Origin: Deltaproteobacteria bacterium
Lineage (GTDB): Bacteria; Desulfobacterota; Binatia; HRBIN30
Direction: 5' to 3'
Length of the DNA stretch: 48,042 bases
NCBI GenBank assembly: GCA_017860575.1
Contig: JAGDMS010000003.1
Coordinates: forward strand, 1 to 48,042
Shown: piece by piece, positions 42,106-48,042 of the stretch
Layout of the letters: every line of letters begins with the position of its first letter
Numbering within the stretch: the stretch's first letter is position 1
Made by a program: the position numbers and the translations under genes
Notes under the pieces: model-generated
What the model was told of the DNA's origin: nothing
Seen by the model: the letters and a program-made list of their open reading frames with translations, nothing else
Databases searched by the model: none

Positions 42106-44961
42106 ATGCGATTCGCCGCCCCCCTGAGTTACGCCATCATTGGTATCTGCCTGTCGGTTTCACCGGCGGTCGCAGTGCTTCAATTCGCCACTCCAAAGGC
42201 GCTGACGGTCAACGTGGCGCCAAACAGCGGCCCGCAAGCGACCGCACTGGTCGATGTGAACAAAGACAACCGGGCGGACATCCTGGTCGTCAATCGCATC
42301 GCCAACGTGGTGCAGGTCTACCTCAACGACGGGAACGGTGGCTTCTCCGATACGCCTTCCAGCACCACCGGCACCGGCCCGGCGCCGGTGGCCGTCGCCA
42401 CGGGAGATTTCAACAATGATGGCAATGTCGATTTGGTGACGGTCAATTCCGGGGGGAATAGCGTCACTGTTCGCCTCGGGATCGGCGCCGGGGACTTCAG
42501 CTCATCGTCGCGTGATTTCACTGTAGACGCAAATCCCGTTGGCGTCGCCGTCGGCGACTTCAATAATGACGGCAAGGCCGACCTCGCCGTGCTCAGCAGC
42601 ACCACGATCCACCTGTTGAAGGGGAACGGAGACGGCACCTTCGCGAATTTCCCCACCGCCAGCATTGCCACCGGCGGTGGCAGCAATGGCGGCGCCACCA
42701 TGATCATGACCGGGCTGATGGATGCCGGCTCCTTCCCGGATCTGGTCATCAGCAATCACGACAGCCGTCGGATCACCGTCTTGCTCGGTAACGGTGATGG
42801 GACCTTCAAGTCCCCGCTCGTAAAGTCAGTCACGGACGCGCCCAGAGCACTGTACATTGCGGAATTGAACGGGGATGCCTTCCAAGATGTGGCGGTCGCC
42901 TTGGAACGGACGGGCGCAGCCACCGACCAGAACGTGCAACTGCTCTACGGAAACGGCGATGGAACGTTCTCCTCGGAAGTCGCCTTGACCACTGCCGCGG
43001 AGGAGGTGACGTCGGTGGTGGTGGCCGATTTGGATGCTGACGCCAAGCCCGACATGGTCGTTCCGAACGCGTCGGGCGGCATTGGAATCATGTTCCTCTG
43101 CAATGAACAGGGTGTGTGTTTCGATACCGGCCAGTTCGCGAATCCCCCGGAGAGCGGTTTTCAGCAACAGCAGCCTAGCAGGGTTTCGGTCGGGGATTCG
43201 GTCGCCATCGAAGCCGGCAAGATGAACGCCGACGCGTACCCAGACCTCATCGTGCTGAGTGCCGACGGCGGCGTGCTCGATGTCATCATCAACACCACCG
43301 GAGGCGCACCGCCCTCACCGACCACCCCATCAGGCCAGGGAACACCGACCCCCACGCAAGGAGTTCCGCCAACCGCCACCCCCATAGCTCCCACGCCAAC
43401 ACCCACCCGCACGTTCACCCCGGTCCCCACACCTACGCCAACGCCTATCCCAACGGCACCCTATGGCCTCTGCAACACGAACGAGCCGGGTCAACCGGCC
43501 GTAGGGGGGAAACCGGTCGCTGTCACAACCGGAAATTTCTATAACGATGGCAACCCCGCCATCGCCGTCGCTGACAACCAGGGCAACAAGGTGGTCCTGC
43601 TGCGAACCCAAATCAACTCAACAGCGTCCGGTGCCTGCGGGGTGCTGGGCCTCACCCGGGGGACGGAACTGCAGAACATTGCCGCGCCGATCGCACTCGC
43701 AGCGGCGAACTTTGACAGCCGTGACGGCGACGGGAACCTTGATCTTGCCGTCGTCGGTTCCGCCGGTCTGAGCGTCTTTTTTGGCGACGGCAACGGCGGC
43801 TTCCAGGCTGCCAGTGCCAATCCCATGGCAGCGGGAACGTCCCCGAGGTCTGTTGCCGTGGCCGACTTCAACCGCGACGGCTGGCCAGACATCGCGGTCG
43901 CCAACGCCGGCAGCAACGATGTGACGATCTTCTTCGGAAAGGGCCAGCGTGCGTTCGATGCAGCCTGCACGGTGCCGGTCGGGCGGAACGCCAGTCTGGT
44001 GGTTGCCCAGGACTTGAATGGGGACAATCGGGCGGACTTTGCGGTCGCCAGTCAGCAAACGAACGATGTCGTGGTGTTCCTCCAATCCGTTTCGACAGGG
44101 ACCCCAGCCGTGCCGACCTGCCCGACGGCATCGCTGACGTTCACCAGCCTGCCGGCAGTTCCTTTGCTGCAGCAGCCGCACGCAATCGCCTTCGACAATT
44201 TCGATCAGACCAATCCCAGCAGGCCGGGTTTTGCCGTCGCGCTCTCGTCGAACGCCAGCGGAGCCGACGGAAGTGCCAAATTCTTCCTGGCAACTGCGCC
44301 GACAAGTGGGGGATTGTCCTACAACAGCGGAGGAACCTTGACGGTCACGTCGCCGGCCGGGCAATCCGCATCTTCCCCGTCGGCGATGGGCACAGGGGAC
44401 GTGAACCGGGATGGCCGTCCCGACCTGATCGTGACGGATCAGGCCAATGGGACGGTGGTCATTTTCCTGGCCAATGGTAACGGCAGCTTTGCAACCTCGC
44501 TGATTCCATTCGTGATCAATGGGCGGGGACCAGTCGGCATTGCGGTGGCTGACATCGACGGCGACGGCGTTCCCGACGTTGTCACGGCCAATCAGGGCGA
44601 CGGCAGCGTGAGTGTGCTGGTGAGCAGCCGGCCACCCGCCACACCGACCCCCCTGCCCACGCTGACACCAACCATCACCGGAACGCCAACCCCAACGCCC
44701 ACCGCCACCGAAACGGGAACGCCAACCCCGACGCCCACCGCCACCGCGACCGTCACCTGGACACCACTGCCCACCCTCACCCCGGTTCCCAGTCCGGTCC
44801 CCACGGCGACACTGAAGCCCGGCGCAATCGCACTGCAGGGTTCCTGCACGCTGGATCCGCAGGCACCGGGTGACTGGACGTGGGTCGCGTTCTCGCTCGC
44901 AGCGGTACTCGGATTGGCGTGGCGGTCGCGCATGATTCGGGGTACGAGGGACGGACGATGA
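42106..44961 (+). CDS. FG-GAP/VCBS beta-propeller surface protein (large)
   Basis: A 951-residue exported protein. A signal peptide (MRFAAPLSYAIIGICLSVSP) is followed by about seven FG-GAP/VCBS repeats with Ca-binding loops of the type DFNNDGNVDL and DFNNDGKADL. A Thr/Pro linker follows (about residues 400-450), then a second set of FG-GAP repeats (ADFNRDGWPDIAVANAG, GDVNRDGRPDLIVTD, ADIDGDGVPDVVTANQGDG), a second Thr/Pro linker containing a 36-base tandem DNA repeat, and a C-terminal Cys, membrane segment and Arg cluster (WVAFSLAAVLGLAWRSR). The end resembles a tripartite sorting signal. Two integrin-like propellers exposed at the surface are expected. It overlaps the next gene by ATGA. Confidence 0.87.
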   Translation: MRFAAPLSYAIIGICLSVSPAVAVLQFATPKALTVNVAPNSGPQATALVDVNKDNRADILVVNRIANVVQVYLNDGNGGFSDTPSSTTGTGPAPVAVATGDFNNDGNVDLVTVNSGGNSVTVRLGIGAGDFSSSSRDFTVDANPVGVAVGDFNNDGKADLAVLSSTTIHLLKGNGDGTFANFPTASIATGGGSNGGATMIMTGLMDAGSFPDLVISNHDSRRITVLLGNGDGTFKSPLVKSVTDAPRALYIAELNGDAFQDVAVALERTGAATDQNVQLLYGNGDGTFSSEVALTTAAEEVTSVVVADLDADAKPDMVVPNASGGIGIMFLCNEQGVCFDTGQFANPPESGFQQQQPSRVSVGDSVAIEAGKMNADAYPDLIVLSADGGVLDVIINTTGGAPPSPTTPSGQGTPTPTQGVPPTATPIAPTPTPTRTFTPVPTPTPTPIPTAPYGLCNTNEPGQPAVGGKPVAVTTGNFYNDGNPAIAVADNQGNKVVLLRTQINSTASGACGVLGLTRGTELQNIAAPIALAAANFDSRDGDGNLDLAVVGSAGLSVFFGDGNGGFQAASANPMAAGTSPRSVAVADFNRDGWPDIAVANAGSNDVTIFFGKGQRAFDAACTVPVGRNASLVVAQDLNGDNRADFAVASQQTNDVVVFLQSVSTGTPAVPTCPTASLTFTSLPAVPLLQQPHAIAFDNFDQTNPSRPGFAVALSSNASGADGSAKFFLATAPTSGGLSYNSGGTLTVTSPAGQSASSPSAMGTGDVNRDGRPDLIVTDQANGTVVIFLANGNGSFATSLIPFVINGRGPVGIAVADIDGDGVPDVVTANQGDGSVSVLVSSRPPATPTPLPTLTPTITGTPTPTPTATETGTPTPTPTATATVTWTPLPTLTPVPSPVPTATLKPGAIALQGSCTLDPQAPGDWTWVAFSLAAVLGLAWRSRMIRGTRDGR
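44681..44746 (+). repeat. 36-base tandem repeat in Thr/Pro linker
   Basis: The 30-base unit at 44681-44710 recurs at 44717-44746 with one mismatch (period 36). It encodes TPTPTPTATETG-type sequence in the second linker of the propeller protein. Slippage at such repeats would vary linker length in whole codons. Confidence 0.85.
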
Positions 44962-46490
44962 GCACGCGGCTGGCCGACAATGACCTGCGTTCCACTCTTC
45001 GTAAAATGGCGGTCCTGGCCTGCCTCTTCCATGGAGGGACGGCGCTGGCGGCCAGCACCCTGGCGGGCTTTACGAGTTGCGACATCCCGCTCCAGTCCGG
45101 CACCAACCAGGTCGAGCCTGTGGCAATGACGACGGGACAATTCAAAACGGGGACGGAGCCAGGGCTTGCCATCGTCGATCGCGCAAATAATCAAGTCATC
45201 GTGCTACAGACGGACCATGCGCAGTTTCGTGCCGGCAACTGCCAGCAGGGGACGACCGCGAGCGCTGTCGGCATCAGTGCCGGGGGCACGGCTATTGCGA
45301 ACGGGGACATCGATAACAACGGCACCACGGACTTGGCGGTAGCGGTTCAGGCGGGGGTGTCCGTTTTGCGTGGCAGCTCCTCCGGGACTTTCACGGCTGA
45401 GACACCAATCGCCGCTGGGACTGATCCTCGCACCGTGGTCATTGCGAATGTCGATGGAGACCAGTGGCCGGACATCATCGTTGGCAGCGGTTCTGGCAAC
45501 AGCGTCATGGTGCTCTATGGTAAGACCGGAGGCGGTTTCGACGTCTCCGCTAGTATCCCGGTCAACGGGCCCGTTGCCTTCATGGCTGTCGAGGACTTCA
45601 ACAACGACGGCTTCCTCGATATCGCTGCCGGAAGCAACGTCAGCGGCAAAATCACGGTATTGCTGCAGCAGCGCACCGCTCCGCGCACCTTTCGGCCGCC
45701 CACCTCGTTTGACGTCGGGGTGGCGCCGACGGCGCTTGGTGCGGGGTATTTCAACAAAGATAGCTGGATCGATCTCGCAGTCACAAGCGGCGGGAGGTTC
45801 GGCATTCTCGACGTGTTTCTGAACACCGTGGACAACGACCAAGTCTCCTTCTCACCGGCCCCTCAACCCACGCCCGCGCCCGTACTCCTGAACCCATCCG
45901 CACTGGCGACCGCCGACTTCGATCGGGACTCAAATCTCGACGTTGTAGTGGCGAACCAGGAGAACGGTGTCGTCACCTTCTTCCTGGGCAATGGCACTGG
46001 GGCAATGTCTGGGGTGGTCAACGCCTGCGGGCTTCCCGGAGCCGAATTGACACCATGCGCCGCCATCGGCGAGCCGGCGGCGATCGTGGTGGCTGATGTC
46101 GACGGTGATGGCCGCGACGATGTGATCACCGCCAATCAGAATCCGGGATCGATCACGGCGCTGCTGAGCAGCCGCCCCGCGGCGACGCCAACACCCACGG
46201 CCACGCCGACGAATACACCAACCGATACGCCAACGGTCACCCCCACCACGACCCCCACTCCCACCCCGACCCCCACTGCAACCGAAACCCCAACACCGAC
46301 CCCGACCAACACGCCACGTGCAACCTTCACCTTCACGATCACACCAACACCGGGCCCCACGTGCTTTGGAAGCGTCTGCGTACAGGGAAGCGGCTGCGAG
46401 ATCGGCCAGCAGGCACCCGGCACCTGGAGCCCGGCGTGGCTGTTGCTTGGAGCCTTGATCATCTGGCTGCTCCGGCGCCAGCCAGAATAA
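44958..46490 (+). CDS. FG-GAP/VCBS beta-propeller surface protein (small)
   Basis: A 510-residue paralogue of the preceding protein. After a signal-peptide-like segment (KMAVLACLFHGGTALAASTL) it carries one set of FG-GAP repeats with Ca-binding loops (GDIDNNGTTDLAVA, EDFNNDGFLDIAAGSN, ADFDRDSNLDVVVANQENG, ADVDGDGRDDVITANQNPG). A Thr/Pro linker follows, then a C-terminal region with three cysteines (CFGSVCVQGSGC), a membrane segment (WLLLGALIIWLLRR) and a short basic end. The architecture matches one half of the larger protein, so duplication is likely. The ATG lies within the upstream stop (ATGA), so the two should be made together. A hairpin with a short T-run follows. Confidence 0.87.
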   Translation: MSTRLADNDLRSTLRKMAVLACLFHGGTALAASTLAGFTSCDIPLQSGTNQVEPVAMTTGQFKTGTEPGLAIVDRANNQVIVLQTDHAQFRAGNCQQGTTASAVGISAGGTAIANGDIDNNGTTDLAVAVQAGVSVLRGSSSGTFTAETPIAAGTDPRTVVIANVDGDQWPDIIVGSGSGNSVMVLYGKTGGGFDVSASIPVNGPVAFMAVEDFNNDGFLDIAAGSNVSGKITVLLQQRTAPRTFRPPTSFDVGVAPTALGAGYFNKDSWIDLAVTSGGRFGILDVFLNTVDNDQVSFSPAPQPTPAPVLLNPSALATADFDRDSNLDVVVANQENGVVTFFLGNGTGAMSGVVNACGLPGAELTPCAAIGEPAAIVVADVDGDGRDDVITANQNPGSITALLSSRPAATPTPTATPTNTPTDTPTVTPTTTPTPTPTPTATETPTPTPTNTPRATFTFTITPTPGPTCFGSVCVQGSGCEIGQQAPGTWSPAWLLLGALIIWLLRRQPE

Positions 46491-46534
46491 GCGCCAATCG
46501 GCTTCGGCTGCGCGCCTCCAGTTCCTCTCTAACG

Positions 46535-46585
46535 AACGAAACCTGCTTGGTGTATCGAAATGCCACACCAAGTAAGCTTCGTTTT
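46535..46585 (+). terminator. Hairpin terminator after the propeller genes
   Basis: Arms at 46535-46553 and 46565-46583 match at 16 of 19 positions (AACGAA...CTTGGTGT), with a loop of 11 bases and TTTT at the end. It lies 44 bases beyond the stop and probably ends the two-gene propeller transcript. Confidence 0.65.
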
Positions 46586-46719
46586 GATACAACAGTTGCC
46601 CCAAGCGTGAGGGGGCGACTTCCATACAGCTGATTTTATTGCATTTTTATTCGCGAGACGGCTGCCGTGATGCGGCACGATTTCTGCTTTCTTCTGGTGC
46701 CTCGACAAGGAGCACTCTG

Positions 46720-47205
46720 ATGGAAGCGGCAGCGCCGAGCATGCAGTGGTCAAAAGAATACGAAGGCACGAGCTTTGAAGGTGTGATGCCCCGCCTGATC
46801 GAGCCGGAAATCTTGTTGCCATCCCAGTTCTTCGATCGTTTCCGTGGCAGGAGCATTCTGGAAGGGGAGCGCCGCCTGATGTTGGCGGTCCTCGAAGACG
46901 GGATCATGTGCTACCAGAAGTATGCGGGAGCAGCGAGACCGCGGGCGCGACGTTTGTTTGAAGAGGCCGAGCAGTGGATCTTCGAGGAAGGCGACGCATG
47001 GCCGTTTTCCTTCGAATCCATCTGTGGGATGTTCAACCTTGATCCCGGATATTTCCGCCAGCGCCTCAACGGCTGGCGGCAACAGTTGTTGGCTCAGTCA
47101 CCTGAAGAGCGAGTGAAGGTAGCCAGGGTGCGCTTGCGCGCCGCGCGGCGCCACAAGATACTGCCGTTTGTGCCGCGCAGGCGCCAGAAAGCTGCGGCGG
47201 CCTAG
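46720..47205 (+). CDS. Conserved protein with possible C-terminal HTH
   Basis: A 161-residue soluble protein. I recognise the general pattern from uncharacterised deltaproteobacterial proteins but no function. The N-terminal half contains EGERRLMLAVLEDGIMCYQK, followed by RRLFEEAEQWIFEEGDAWPF. The segment SFESICGMFNLDPGYFRQRL has the spacing of a helix-turn-helix, and the C-terminus is strongly basic (RRHKILPFVPRRRQK), both compatible with nucleic-acid binding. The ATG has AAGGAG upstream; an extension to 46639 has no ribosome site. An AT-rich stretch (46632-46650) upstream may hold the promoter. It is convergent with the DUF5658-type gene. A transcriptional role is inferred only. Confidence 0.75.
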   Translation: MEAAAPSMQWSKEYEGTSFEGVMPRLIEPEILLPSQFFDRFRGRSILEGERRLMLAVLEDGIMCYQKYAGAARPRARRLFEEAEQWIFEEGDAWPFSFESICGMFNLDPGYFRQRLNGWRQQLLAQSPEERVKVARVRLRAARRHKILPFVPRRRQKAAAA

Positions 47206-47252
47206 TTCAGGCTCCGCGTCTGGGCGGGAGGCCGTGCTGCACCACACAGGCC

Positions 47253-47579
47253 TCAAATACTCTTCAAGAACACTGCCGCGAAATTCCCCAACCAGGGACA
47301 GAGCGAGAACGCGCTGTAGGCTCCAGCAGTAGCCGTCAGCGCTGGCTCTACGCTCCTGTGGCTAGCATTGCGGTTCATAAGGAAGAGCAATCCGCAGGCG
47401 ACGGCTTTGAAAAGTAGAAGCGCCGGCAACACCCCGAACTCGTCGAATGCATTCCGCAGGAGAGGGTTGCCCTCGCGGAAACCCAGCTGCACTCCTTGGT
47501 AGGTTGCGACCGCATCGAAGAGCTGCAGCGCAATGTTCAATACAAACAGATCATAGACACGCCTGCATGGCGCGGTCAT
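47253..47579 (-). CDS. DUF5658-like small membrane protein
   Basis: A 108-residue protein with three predicted membrane segments. The pattern LNIALQLFDAVATYQGVQLG followed by FREGNPLLRNAF is characteristic of the DUF5658 group (a D-x-x-x-T-Y-x-G motif in the first helix and EGNPL in the loop). The function is unknown. The start is uncertain: the ATG at 47579 gives the family length but has no clear ribosome site, and the frame extends to 47660. It lies between the conserved unknown (convergent) and the asparaginase-type gene on the same strand, with a palindromic repeat in the gap. Confidence 0.72.
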   Translation of the reverse strand: MTAPCRRVYDLFVLNIALQLFDAVATYQGVQLGFREGNPLLRNAFDEFGVLPALLLFKAVACGLLFLMNRNASHRSVEPALTATAGAYSAFSLCPWLGNFAAVFLKSI

Positions 47580-47702
47580 GGCGTCTAGTCTGGCAGACCA
47601 AGCCGGCACCGGCAAGACGCAGATGCCAAAGCAAGAGGAAGGCGAGGATGAGGGCGGCATCTGATCACGACCACGCTCATGAACGTAACCTTTCGCTCAG
47701 GT

Positions 47703-47775
47703 CCGTCATGCCCGCAATCTTTCAGCGGGCATCCAGGCTGGGGGGATTCCCGCTTAAGGATTGCGGGAATGACGG
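47703..47775. repeat. Intergenic palindromic repeat (GTCATTCCCGC type)
   Basis: Arms at 47703-47719 (CCGTCATGCCCGCAATC) and 47759-47775 (GATTGCGGGAATGACGG) pair at 16 of 17 positions. Between them are additional inner inverted blocks (AGCGGGCATCC and GGATTCCCGCTT). The GTCATTCCCGC/GCGGGAATGAC core is a known dispersed element type in many bacterial genomes. It lies in the gap between two minus-strand genes. Confidence 0.85.
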
Positions 47776-47840
47776 GATCTTGGGATTTGTGGCCGATCCA
47801 AGCCTGCGTCGCGCCTGATGGCGCTCGACGCACCACAAAT

Positions 47841-48042
47841 TCAGCTGGGCAAAACGAAGTCGGGAAGGTCGGCGCGCATGAACCCAACCACCATGTGTTC
47901 CGTGTTGAAGGCATGCCCCAGGCGGCCAAGCGAATCGACGACGATTATCCCGCCCCGCCCCGCCACACGGCGCTCCATGTACGCGATCTGTTCTCGGGCC
48001 ACAGCTTGCGGATCCCGCCCTTCACGAAGCGCCGCAACGACA
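47841..48042 (-). CDS. Isoaspartyl peptidase/L-asparaginase, C-terminal end
   Basis: The last 66 residues of a protein whose 5' part lies beyond the right edge. The visible sequence ends the beta-subunit of a plant-type (Ntn-hydrolase) asparaginase: repeated helix QAVAREQIAYMERRV, glycine-rich strand GRGGIIVVDSLGRLGHAFNT and EHMVVGFMRADLP. In this family the precursor self-cleaves at a Thr, which would lie upstream of the visible part. Members hydrolyse asparagine and iso-aspartyl dipeptides. No upstream context is available. Confidence 0.82.
   Translation of the reverse strand, partial: VVAALREGRDPQAVAREQIAYMERRVAGRGGIIVVDSLGRLGHAFNTEHMVVGFMRADLPDFVLPS

Noticed and set aside
43318..43460. 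Possible CRISPR or non-coding repeat array in repeated C-rich DNA
   Set aside because: The repeats encode a Thr/Pro linker in frame and have no spacer structure.

Overview
The window is about 48 kb of GC-rich bacterial chromosome with dense, short-spaced genes. The translation, replication and chaperone genes are clearly bacterial. Glycosyltransferase-39, DUF1214 and sulfotransferase genes, FG-GAP proteins with Thr/Pro-rich linkers and a C-terminal membrane anchor, and an RRM protein with a Gly tail together suggest a deltaproteobacterial-grade lineage (Desulfobacterota, Myxococcota or Binatota-like). This placement is inferred from gene content, not from a phylogeny.

Layout. 1-2.7 kb: a membrane protein cut by the window edge, a membrane-anchored LuxR-type regulator divergent from a DUF2231-like membrane protein, and an exported His-tailed protein. 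2.75-12 kb: a recC-recB-recD operon joined by ATGA overlaps. recB is broken by an out-of-frame deletion of about 20 bases, and recB and recD carry three palindromic repeats between them, all readable in frame. 12-16.4 kb (minus strand): a sulfotransferase, a DUF1214 protein, a putative lipocalin-fold protein and a small RNA-binding protein. 16.6-21.3 kb: a GT39-type membrane glycosyltransferase, an HD-hydrolase gene reduced to its two ends, then a minus-strand pair of cyclopropane-fatty-acid synthase and geranylgeranyl-reductase-like flavoprotein. 21.5-30 kb: an SbcD/SbcC-like pair lacking a zinc hook, a PAS/GAF histidine kinase with a degenerate receiver, an exported pyridoxamine-oxidase-fold protein, an RBBP9-like hydrolase and a thioesterase. 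30.2-38 kb: the conserved rimP-nusA-ylxR-infB-ylxP-rbfA-truB operon, ending in a coupled VKOR-DsbA fusion gene. 38.5-42 kb: dnaA with an upstream DnaA box, then groES-groEL with a strong terminator. 42-46.5 kb: two coupled FG-GAP beta-propeller surface proteins. 46.7-48 kb: a conserved unknown, a DUF5658-type membrane protein, a palindromic repeat and the 3' end of an isoaspartyl peptidase/asparaginase gene.

How the genes fit together. Two DNA-end-processing systems are present, RecBCD and an SbcCD/YhaON-like pair. The translation operon and dnaA/groESL form the housekeeping core. The remaining genes deal with lipids, the cell envelope and surface display. I found no CRISPR array, tRNA, rRNA, transposase or phage gene. 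The most interesting features are the palindromic repeats domesticated as coding sequence in the recBCD operon, the broken recB, the collapsed HD gene and the hookless SbcC-like ATPase.
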